Source of the DNA: Chitinophaga pinensis DSM 2588
Lineage (GTDB): Bacteria; Bacteroidota; Bacteroidia; Chitinophagales; Chitinophagaceae
NCBI RefSeq assembly: GCF_000024005.1
Contig: NC_013132.1
Span: 8,798,001 to 8,862,000 of the forward strand
DNA length: 64,000 nucleotides
Direction of reading: 5' to 3'
The notes beneath the pieces are model-generated. The model ran no database searches. It saw nothing but the letters and a program-made list of their open reading frames with translations, and was not told the origin of the DNA. The position numbers were made by a program, and so were the translations under genes. This document shows positions 18,059 through 25,026 of the stretch, in pieces; the first letter of the stretch is position 1, and each line of letters begins with the position of its first letter.

Positions 18059-18580
18059 CTAAAAAAGCCAGAAATATTCCCGGAAAGCCAGTCTCAGGTG
18101 CTTCAGGGCTTTTGTCAGATGGTTTTCTACCGTTTTGTGAGAGATATTTAAAGCAGCAGCGATATCCTGGATAGAGCGATGCTCATTCCGGCTCATTCTG
18201 AACACTTGCTGACACTTTTCAGGCAGGCGGGAAACTTCCTTTTCTACGGCATTTGCCAGGTCAGCATAGGTCATGTATTCTTCATTCGAGTTGTCCTGCA
18301 GCTGTTCGTTATAGCGGGAAAAAGCACCCGCATAGGTTTTCCGTACCCTATCGGCCTTCATGTAATTGAAGATCTGATATTTGACAGCCGTATAAAGATA
18401 GGCAGAGAGTGTCTGTGTGAGCTGCAGCGCTGCCCGTCTGTTCCAGAGAGAGAAGAATACCTCCTGGACAATTTCTTCCGTTATTTCCTTTGATTTCAGG
18501 CGATTATACACATAGCCATATAACAGCGGCCAGTACTTGTTGTAGATACACTCGTAGGCGGCCATATCACCTGTCTGCAA
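18059..18580 (-). CDS. ECF RNA polymerase sigma factor (start uncertain)
   Basis: A sigma-70 family extracytoplasmic-function protein with region 2 ('YNKYWPLLYGYVYNRLKSKEITEEIVQEVFFSLW') and region 4 ('LPEKCQQVFRMSRNEHRSIQDIAAALNISHKTVENHL'). The coordinates begin at the first conventional start codon, a TTG at 18580, giving 173 residues. The frame stays open to a stop at 18664-18662, and the translated upstream bases read '.YNTYDDAALTDLLQTGD', which matches the usual ECF N-terminus. True initiation is therefore probably further up, near 18628 or 18625, at an ATT or ATC codon. It should activate the SusC/D operon under FecR control. Confidence 0.88.
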   Translation of the reverse strand: MQTGDMAAYECIYNKYWPLLYGYVYNRLKSKEITEEIVQEVFFSLWNRRAALQLTQTLSAYLYTAVKYQIFNYMKADRVRKTYAGAFSRYNEQLQDNSNEEYMTYADLANAVEKEVSRLPEKCQQVFRMSRNEHRSIQDIAAALNISHKTVENHLTKALKHLRLAFREYFWLF

Positions 18581-18806
18581 CAGGTCAGTTAACGCTGCAT
18601 CATCATATGTATTATAATTTCTGATAATGTAGAGTTTTAGCGATCCAGAACTTGGTTGATACTATAAACAAACAAAAAAAAGTAAAGAAATCATAGCATA
18701 ACCTGAAAATATTCTCTATTCCCCATCAAAAACTACTACTTCTAAGTAAATCACTGTGGGAGTTGTTCATCGGAAATGCACTTATCTCCTGATATATGGG
18801 CGCAAA

Positions 18807-18838
18807 AAAAAGACGGTAACCAACGTTACCGTCTTTTT
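18807..18838. terminator. Strong stem-loop terminator
   Basis: AAAAAGACGGTAAC (18807-18820) and GTTACCGTCTTTTT (18825-18838) form a perfect 14-bp stem with a four-base loop, flanked by A and T runs. It lies 25 bp after the stop of the leftward gene at 18863 and can work in both directions. Confidence 0.9.
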
Positions 18839-18862
18839 ATATAAGCTGATGCTCAGGCACAT

Positions 18863-20371
18863 TTAGAAATCGATCTTCGCAAAACAGATATAATTTCTGT
18901 TAATGCAGGGGATCAGTACGGAGCGGGAACTGATTTGTTTACCATAGCGGGGCATCCAGGTGAAGCCTTTATCCAGGTTACGGAGTGTTGGTTTACGGCT
19001 GCTCTTACCATCAGGCTGTACACTATTGTCAGTGATCATAAAGCTGCGTCTGTCCAGTTCGTTGTACAGGAAGCGCAGTTCACTGCCGATGTTCACCATC
19101 ATATAAGACAGGTAGAGGTCAGAACCGTCGTCATACTGGCTTTTATGCACGAAATTGCTCCAGAGCAGGTTACCTTCATTATCCAGGGACAGTACGGCTA
19201 CGTTGTCATAGTGATAACGGTCCTGGGAGTTATAGTTATTATACCACGGATTATAGTAGAAAGGCGAGTAGGGAGAATAATAGTACGGCGTGTACATCCC
19301 GTAAGGGCCATACATATAATTCCAGCGGTTCCAGGGCTGCGTACGGGAAGTCGTGTAATAGGACTCTGCCGTCACCAGGAAACCACCATCTTTGGTATTA
19401 ATGAGTTTACGGATGAAGTAATCATTGAATGCTGCGCTCGTGGATGCGTCACCTTTGGCATTCCCCTTCAGTTCCGGTGTAAAGACCACTTCTTTTTCAA
19501 ACAGCTGCTGACTCTTTACGTAGTCATATTTGCTGACATACAGCCCTTCCACATTTCCTCGCTTCTGTTTATAGTAAAAGGCGGTTACCAATACGTTTTT
19601 ATTATTATTATCCACCTTCATTTTCACTTCATCGAGCAACTGTGTTTTGAGTACCATAGGTACCGTGCTAAAGGAATCCACTACTGCTCTCTTGACAATC
19701 AGGCTGCCGCTGACGATATAATCCCTGTTGCTGGTACGTTCCAGTTTGTTAAAGAGCAGGTCGCCTTCATTGGTCAGGTTAAAGTTGCTGAGGAAGATCC
19801 TTTTATTTTCCATCGGCAACGAGACCCTGGCATTATTGATCAGCTGAAAGGAGCTGTCATAAAGGAAGGTATAGAAGACATTGTCATTTTCCTTATCCTG
19901 GTTGATTTTGTAGACCATGATACGGTTTTTGTCTTCCGAATACTCTACGGAATAGACCTTATTCTCCTTGGTATAGAATCCGATACGGGTGGAATCCACC
20001 ATAATCGGCGCTCCGGTGAAATTGGCGCCGCCGTCCATCGTAGCACAGAAACTGTATACGGCATCCTTCCGTTGGAACTGGTATATCATAAATACCTTGT
20101 CAGCGTAGTTGATAAAATCCACACTGATCAGTTTTTTCGGAAGGAAGTCGAGCTTCACCCTGTTTTTCAGTTGCAGGGCGTTGTCATAGATAGAAATGGC
20201 ATAGTCTCCTCTATCACTCTTGTAGACCATGATATTTCCGGATACCTTTCCGATGATTTCGAATTCCGTGCTTTTGTAATCGTCCCGTTCCAGGTCTGTA
20301 TAGGTGACTTTCTGAGCTATTACAGCCCCACTCCATAACACCAATAAAGCATAGAGATATAGAATGCGCAT
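18863..20371 (-). CDS. Secreted protein of unknown function with a Tyr-rich loop
   Basis: About 502 residues from ATG 20371; this start puts a signal peptide first ('LLVLWSGAVIAQKV'), while the open frame continues upstream without one. The body is beta-rich with repeated motifs such as 'D..LQLKNRVKLDFLPKKLISVDF', suggesting a propeller-like or WD-style secreted protein, but I do not recognise the family. Near residue 385-405 there is an extraordinary tract dominated by Tyr, Pro and Asn ('YGPYGMYTPYYYSPYSPF'). It is monocistronic with its own terminator at 18807-18838. A long open frame on the opposite strand is a shadow. Confidence 0.82.
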   Translation of the reverse strand: MRILYLYALLVLWSGAVIAQKVTYTDLERDDYKSTEFEIIGKVSGNIMVYKSDRGDYAISIYDNALQLKNRVKLDFLPKKLISVDFINYADKVFMIYQFQRKDAVYSFCATMDGGANFTGAPIMVDSTRIGFYTKENKVYSVEYSEDKNRIMVYKINQDKENDNVFYTFLYDSSFQLINNARVSLPMENKRIFLSNFNLTNEGDLLFNKLERTSNRDYIVSGSLIVKRAVVDSFSTVPMVLKTQLLDEVKMKVDNNNKNVLVTAFYYKQKRGNVEGLYVSKYDYVKSQQLFEKEVVFTPELKGNAKGDASTSAAFNDYFIRKLINTKDGGFLVTAESYYTTSRTQPWNRWNYMYGPYGMYTPYYYSPYSPFYYNPWYNNYNSQDRYHYDNVAVLSLDNEGNLLWSNFVHKSQYDDGSDLYLSYMMVNIGSELRFLYNELDRRSFMITDNSVQPDGKSSRKPTLRNLDKGFTWMPRYGKQISSRSVLIPCINRNYICFAKIDF

Positions 20372-20578
20372 TATGTAAGATTTAAAAGATTGCAAGTTTA
20401 GATACTGAATTAACGGTAAATGGCTATAATTCATTGTGAAACAGTCTCAGGAAAACGTGGAGCATTCCTGTATGCTGATACTAAAATACGTAATTAGGGC
20501 GTATGAATAAGCAGGGCTGCGGTAATTCATCATTTTCAATTCGTAATTTCTAGCCCTGAATGATGTAATTTTACTGTT

Positions 20579-21508
20579 ATGGATACGGTCTTAATTACCG
20601 GCGGCACAGGTCTCGTGGGCCGGGCACTTACAAAACTGCTTACAGAGGTAGGTTATAAGGTCATAATTCTGAGTCGCCATGGGGAACAGGATAATGACAA
20701 TACACTTGTCAGTTATGCCCGGTGGGACGTGGCAAGACAGACTATTGATGAAACAGCTATACAACAGGCTGATTACATCGTACACCTGGCCGGGGCCAAC
20801 GTAGCCGATAAACGCTGGACGGCTGCCCGCAAAAAGGAGATCTTCAATAGCCGTACGCAGAGTGCGGCATTGTTATACAAGGCGCTGGAAAAGTATCCTA
20901 ATAAAGTCAAAAAAGTGATCAGCGCTTCAGGCGCCGGTTATTATGGAGAAGATAAAGGCGGACCTGCCTTTACTGAAAAAGAACCTCCTGCCGATGATTT
21001 CCTGGGTACTACCTGTACTGCCTGGGAAAGTGCGATCCTGAAAATGCAGGAACTCGGGAAAAAAGTGGTCATCTTCCGGACCGGGATTGCTCTCAGCCTT
21101 GCCGGCGGCGCACTCAAAGAATTCTACAAACCTTTACAGTTTGGCTTTGCTACCATTCTTGGTAACGGAGAGCAATATGTCAGCTGGATACACATTCACG
21201 ACCTGGCACGCCTGTACCTCAGTGCGATTGTCAATCACGACCTGGAAGGCATTTATAACGCTGCCGCACCCCATCCCGTACAGAATAAAGAACTGGTGAT
21301 GACCATGGCACAGGAGGCGAAAGGTAAGAGCTTCATCTCTGTACACGTACCCACATTTGCCCTTAAACTGGCCTTGGGCGAGATGAGTACGGAAGTGCTG
21401 AAAAGCTGCCGCTTATCCTCTGCCAGGATACAGGAAACTGGCTTCGTCTTCTCTTATCCGGATATTCGCAGTGCAATGGAAAAGATATTCCAGGAGAAAG
21501 AAAGTTAG
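20579..21508 (+). CDS. TIGR01777-family NAD(P)-dependent epimerase (SDR39U1/YfcH-like)
   Basis: A 309-residue short-chain dehydrogenase-like protein with the dinucleotide-binding motif 'ITGGTGLVGRAL' at the N-terminus, 'VHLAGANVADKRWTAARKKEI' and the active-site region 'SASGAGYYGE'. The C-terminal DUF1731-like segment ('VPTFALKLALGEMSTEVL') is typical of the YfcH/SDR39U1 group, whose substrate is unknown. It is one of few rightward genes and converges on pabB with only 15 bp between the stops. Confidence 0.92.
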   Translation: MDTVLITGGTGLVGRALTKLLTEVGYKVIILSRHGEQDNDNTLVSYARWDVARQTIDETAIQQADYIVHLAGANVADKRWTAARKKEIFNSRTQSAALLYKALEKYPNKVKKVISASGAGYYGEDKGGPAFTEKEPPADDFLGTTCTAWESAILKMQELGKKVVIFRTGIALSLAGGALKEFYKPLQFGFATILGNGEQYVSWIHIHDLARLYLSAIVNHDLEGIYNAAAPHPVQNKELVMTMAQEAKGKSFISVHVPTFALKLALGEMSTEVLKSCRLSSARIQETGFVFSYPDIRSAMEKIFQEKES

Positions 21509-21523
21509 CGGGAGCAATAGGTG

Positions 21524-22762
21524 TTAACCCTCAAGGATTTTTTTCATGGCTTCTGCCTTTAGAAGGCATTCTTCCCATTCTTTTACGGGATCAGCATAGT
21601 AGGTAATCGCGGAACCTGTCGTAAAGGACAGGTATCGGCGGCTGGCATTGTACAATATACTGCGGATCACCACATTAAAGTCAAAGTCACCTTCCGGTGT
21701 AATATAACCCAGCGCACCGGAGAACAGTCCTCTGCGGGATTTTTCGTACTGCTCTATCAGTTGCAATACGCTGAGTTTAGGCGCGCCTGTCATAGACCCC
21801 ATTGGGAAAGCCTGACGGATCACTTCTGTGAACGGCAAATTAGCTTCTGGTATAGCCCTGACCGTAGAGATCATATGATGCACCTGTGCAAAGGAATAGA
21901 TACCGAATAATTCTGTCACTTCCACACTGCCACGTTGAGCCGTATGAGAGAGGTCATTACGTACCAGGTCTACGACCATCACATTTTCTGCCCTTTCCTT
22001 GCTGTTTTGCTGTAATTCTTTACGACGCTGCTCGTCCACTACGGGATTATCTGCACGTCTGATCGTTCCTTTGATAGGTTGGGAGATCACTTCCGCTCCA
22101 TGTTTCTGCATGAAACGTTCCGGACTGGAACAGGCCATGTACAGGTCATTGGTACGATAATAGGCCGCGAAGGGCGAAGGCGAAACCTTATTCAGTTTCT
22201 CAAACAGTGAGAGGGGGTCGAGCGTGATATCGGTGATAAAGTTTTCACGACAGAAGTTCACCTCATAACAATCTCCCCGATGGATATGGTCCTGAAGCCC
22301 TTTTACAGCGTCCAGGTATTGCTGTTTGTCCAGGTGTACCTGTACGGTACCACCAGGTGTATGCTGTGTAACATGTACCGGCGCCGCAGTGCATTGTGCA
22401 TAAATATCCCTGGCTGCATTTTCGTCCATATCCCATCCCCCTATACGTACTTCATGACCGCTTAAAAGCATGATAATACGGGGCCGGAAGAAGAACAGAT
22501 CCGGGAAGTCTATACCGTCTTTGTTATGGGAAAATAAGCCCGTGAAGGTCTCATTTTTGAGATCATAGGCAAGGTGGCCAAAGAGCCAGTCCTGGTGGGT
22601 CTGATGATATTGCTGTAAGGAAGAAAAGGCGTTACCGGCCTGACAGGAAAGCGTATCCAGCGCATCTGCGGCCAGCATAGCTTCGTTTTGGTGATAGATG
22701 GAAGCGTAGTTGTTATTATCCAAAAAACAGCAAATGTTGAACTGGTTGCTCCAATTCAACAT
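21524..22762 (-). CDS. pabB: Aminodeoxychorismate synthase component I
   Basis: A 412-residue chorismate-binding enzyme. The motif 'SQPIKGTIRR' contains the Lys that distinguishes PabB-type aminodeoxychorismate synthases from anthranilate synthase TrpE, which has Ala there. Other landmarks are 'MGSMTGAPKLSVLQLIEQYE', 'RRGLFSGALGYI' and 'YEVNFCREN'. With a glutamine amidotransferase partner it makes 4-amino-4-deoxychorismate on the folate route. No PabA or PabC gene lies in this window. Confidence 0.93.
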   Translation of the reverse strand: MLNWSNQFNICCFLDNNNYASIYHQNEAMLAADALDTLSCQAGNAFSSLQQYHQTHQDWLFGHLAYDLKNETFTGLFSHNKDGIDFPDLFFFRPRIIMLLSGHEVRIGGWDMDENAARDIYAQCTAAPVHVTQHTPGGTVQVHLDKQQYLDAVKGLQDHIHRGDCYEVNFCRENFITDITLDPLSLFEKLNKVSPSPFAAYYRTNDLYMACSSPERFMQKHGAEVISQPIKGTIRRADNPVVDEQRRKELQQNSKERAENVMVVDLVRNDLSHTAQRGSVEVTELFGIYSFAQVHHMISTVRAIPEANLPFTEVIRQAFPMGSMTGAPKLSVLQLIEQYEKSRRGLFSGALGYITPEGDFDFNVVIRSILYNASRRYLSFTTGSAITYYADPVKEWEECLLKAEAMKKILEG

Positions 22763-22834
22763 TTGCTGTTTAAATAAGTTTGGATCATTAACCGGGAAAC
22801 CGTAAAATATCCTGATAATGCTTGCTTTTAATGC

Positions 22835-23296
22835 TTAGAAATCGTCGTCGTCATCGTCAAATCCACCTCTGTCGTTGAACAGACCCATATCTTTGAATTC
22901 GTCGTCGATACCCAGATCATCATCATCGTCTGCGCTTTTTTTGCCAGGACGACCACGTTTGCTCTTAGGTTTAGGCATATCGAATTCTTCGAAGTCAGGA
23001 TCATAGTCCTCGTCATCGCTTTTGCCCCAATTATCATCATCATCATCCAGATCCATATCCTCTTCTTCTTCTACATCATCCTCTTCATCATCATCACCTT
23101 TCTTCTTGGACTTTGAAGCCGACTTATCTGATTTTTTAGAAGCAGCAGACTTACGGGGAGTTTCCTCCTCATCCAGATCTTCATCATCGTCCTCCTCTTC
23201 CTTCTTAGGCTTACTAGCAGCTTTAGGCGCTGCTTTCGTAGTCTTTGGAGAACTAGTCTTTTTGGTCTCTTTTTCGTTATCAGATTTTGATTTCAT
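22835..23296 (-). CDS. Highly charged low-complexity protein with AT-hook-like motif
   Basis: A 153-residue protein composed almost entirely of Lys, Ser, Asp and Glu, in alternating basic (Lys/Ser/Ala) and acidic (Asp/Glu) blocks. The segment 'KSKRGRPGKK' at about 112-121 resembles an AT-hook, so nucleic-acid or chromatin association is possible. No globular domain is visible. It is in the same orientation as purA, about 100 bp downstream of it, and 73 bp upstream of pabB. The opposite strand gives a Ser-rich reading frame that is only a shadow. Confidence 0.75.
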   Translation of the reverse strand: MKSKSDNEKETKKTSSPKTTKAAPKAASKPKKEEEDDDEDLDEEETPRKSAASKKSDKSASKSKKKGDDDEEDDVEEEEDMDLDDDDDNWGKSDDEDYDPDFEEFDMPKPKSKRGRPGKKSADDDDDLGIDDEFKDMGLFNDRGGFDDDDDDF

Positions 23297-23396
23297 AATA
23301 GGTTCACTTAAGTCTTTAGCGTATTTCTTTTGCGTAAAGTTTTAACAGTTTTTTGTATTAGCCAAATTTTTTTTGCCGATTTTTTTCCGTAATTTT

Positions 23397-24695
23397 TTAA
23401 GCATTTTCCTGCTCCAGAATCTGATCACGGCCCGGTCCATTTGATACAAATTTAACCGGTACCTGCAGGTAATTTTCTACTGCTTTTACGAATAATTTCA
23501 TCTCGGCAGGCAATTCATTGAAATGCTTGCTTTTGGCTGCTGTTTCATCGCTCCAGCCTTTATGTTGTTCCCAAACGGGTTTAACGTCTGTTTCGTTCAG
23601 TTGATAAGGCATTGCCTTTGTCTGCTGGCCATCGATCTCATATGCAGTACATGCATATACTTCATCGAAAGCGTCGAGTACGTCGCTTTTGGTCATTACC
23701 AGTTGTGTAACACCACTCAGCATACAGGTATAGTTCAGGGCTACCAGGTCAATCCAGCCACAACGACGTGGACGGCCGGTAGTCGCGCCAAACTCATTAC
23801 CTTCTGCACGCAGTTTTTCACCGGTTGCATCGTGCAGTTCTGTAGGGAATGGTCCGCTACCTACACGGGTACAATAAGCTTTGGTTACACCGATCACTTC
23901 TTTTATCCATTTTGGCGCTACACCCAGACCGGAACATACGCCGGCGGAGATAGTACTGGAAGAAGTAACGAATGGATAAGTACCGAAATCTACGTCCAGC
24001 ATACTACCCTGTGCTCCTTCAGCCAGGATTTTCTTACCAGCCTGCAGTTTTTCGTTGATGAAGTACTCACCATTAACGATATTCATCTGCTTCAGGTAAG
24101 TCACTGCATCAAAGAACTCAGCTTCCCATTCAGCAATGTCTTTCGCAATTTCAGCTTTTATCTCTGCGGAGAAATCATAACCTGCCAGCAGATGCTGATG
24201 TTTCTCTTTCAGTTTAGCATAACGCTCATTGAAATCGCTACGCAGCACATCACCCACTCTCAGACCATTACGGCCTGTTTTATCCATATATGCAGGTCCG
24301 ATACCCTTCAGGGTAGAACCGATCTTTTCAGCGCCTTTAGACAGTTCTGAAGCCTTGTCAAGGGCACGGTGAGAAGGAACGATAATATGTGTTCTTTCCG
24401 CGATAAAAAGGTTCTTTTTCAGATCCACGCCAAGAGCGGTGATCTTATCACATTCCTTTTTAAAAGTTACAGGGTCCAGTACCACGCCATTACCGATCAG
24501 GTTAATGGTATTTTTATGGAATACACCTGAAGGAATCGTATGTAATACTACCTTCTGGCCATCCACATATAAAGTATGCCCTGCGTTGGGTCCACCCTGA
24601 AAGCGGGCTATGACATCGTATTTACCTGCGAAATAATCCACAATCTTTCCTTTGCCTTCATCGCCCCACTGTAGGCCCAGCAAAACATCTACCAT
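23397..24695 (-). CDS. purA: Adenylosuccinate synthetase
   Basis: A 432-residue enzyme joining IMP and aspartate with GTP to form adenylosuccinate, the first committed step to AMP. The N-terminal GTP loop 'GLQWGDEGKGK' and 'GGPNAGHTLYVDG' are exact family landmarks, as are 'STLKGIGPAYMDKTGR' and 'GRPRRCGWIDLVAL'. Length matches PurA. A minus-strand TAGTTTTG box at 24735-24728 probably drives it, and an A/T-rich repeat array starts immediately behind that box. It is separated from relA/spoT by a repeat-rich spacer with two terminator hairpins. Confidence 0.97.
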   Translation of the reverse strand: MVDVLLGLQWGDEGKGKIVDYFAGKYDVIARFQGGPNAGHTLYVDGQKVVLHTIPSGVFHKNTINLIGNGVVLDPVTFKKECDKITALGVDLKKNLFIAERTHIIVPSHRALDKASELSKGAEKIGSTLKGIGPAYMDKTGRNGLRVGDVLRSDFNERYAKLKEKHQHLLAGYDFSAEIKAEIAKDIAEWEAEFFDAVTYLKQMNIVNGEYFINEKLQAGKKILAEGAQGSMLDVDFGTYPFVTSSSTISAGVCSGLGVAPKWIKEVIGVTKAYCTRVGSGPFPTELHDATGEKLRAEGNEFGATTGRPRRCGWIDLVALNYTCMLSGVTQLVMTKSDVLDAFDEVYACTAYEIDGQQTKAMPYQLNETDVKPVWEQHKGWSDETAAKSKHFNELPAEMKLFVKAVENYLQVPVKFVSNGPGRDQILEQENA

Positions 24696-24727
24696 AAGAG
24701 TTGATATTGATTTTTGAAAACGAAGAG

Positions 24728-24735
24728 CAAAACTA
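24728..24735 (-). promoter_or_regulatory. Putative -7 box of purA (TAGTTTTG)
   Basis: Matches the Bacteroidota consensus TAnnTTTG on the minus strand, 33 bp upstream of the purA ATG. The expected -33 TTG cannot be found because that position falls inside the GAATTAGG array. Confidence 0.55.
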
Positions 24736-24820
24736 AGAAAGAATTAGGAATTAGGAATTAGGAATTAAGAATTAGCTGGCTTAAAGGGACATTATTACTG
24801 AATTCCAGTCATGAATATAC

Positions 24821-24854
24821 AAAAAAAGAACTGCCGGTCAAATAACCGGCAGTT
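24821..24854 (-). terminator. Terminator hairpin, copy 1, behind relA/spoT
   Basis: AACTGCCGGT (24829-24838) pairs exactly with ACCGGCAGTT (24845-24854). A run of seven A on the left gives T on the minus transcript. Confidence 0.8.
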
Positions 24855-24939
24855 AATTATATTGAAGTTCTTGAATATTTATACCCATTTGCCAATCCTG
24901 TAGCAATTCGATACAATCTCCAATGCTGCCTGCAAACAA

Positions 24940-24965
24940 AACTGCCGGTCAAGTAACCGGCAGTT
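24940..24965 (-). terminator. Terminator-like hairpin, copy 2 (duplicated)
   Basis: It has the same ten-base stem as copy 1 (24940-24949 with 24956-24965) and a loop differing at one base. About 25 bp downstream is also similar, so it is a diverged duplication spaced 111 bp from copy 1. The adjacent T-run is weaker. Confidence 0.7.
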
Positions 24966-25026
24966 GATTATTCTGAAGTCTTTAAATACTGATTCTTAAT
25001 TGTTAATTCCTAATTCCTAATTGGCA

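Larger units (their letters stand above)
24741..25022. repeat. Inverted GAATTAGG/CCTAATTC repeat element, copy A
   Basis: The left arm (24741-24775) holds three GAATTAGG words then GAATTAAG; the right arm (24992-25022) is the inverse, ending TTCCTAATTGG 5 bp before the relA/spoT stop codon. The interior carries two nearly identical hairpins. The same kind of element occurs at 34523-34856, 48157-48252 and 51354-51677, always between genes. Confidence 0.85.

Noticed and set aside
18935-20338. 467-codon open frame on the + strand
   Set aside because: Lies fully antisense to the secreted protein gene with signal peptide and terminator; its protein is rich in Val, Ile and His and has no recognisable domain.
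20512-20565. Possible H-type pseudoknot upstream of the epimerase gene
   Set aside because: CAGGGCT/AGCCCTG and CATCATT/AATGATG interleave, but the zero-length loop between the two 3' strands cannot span the first helix.
23022-23345. Ser-rich open frame on the + strand
   Set aside because: Antisense reading of the GAT/GAA-rich charged gene; composition explained by that.
24741-25022. Insertion sequence
   Set aside because: No transposase ORF lies between the inverted arms; at most a non-autonomous element.
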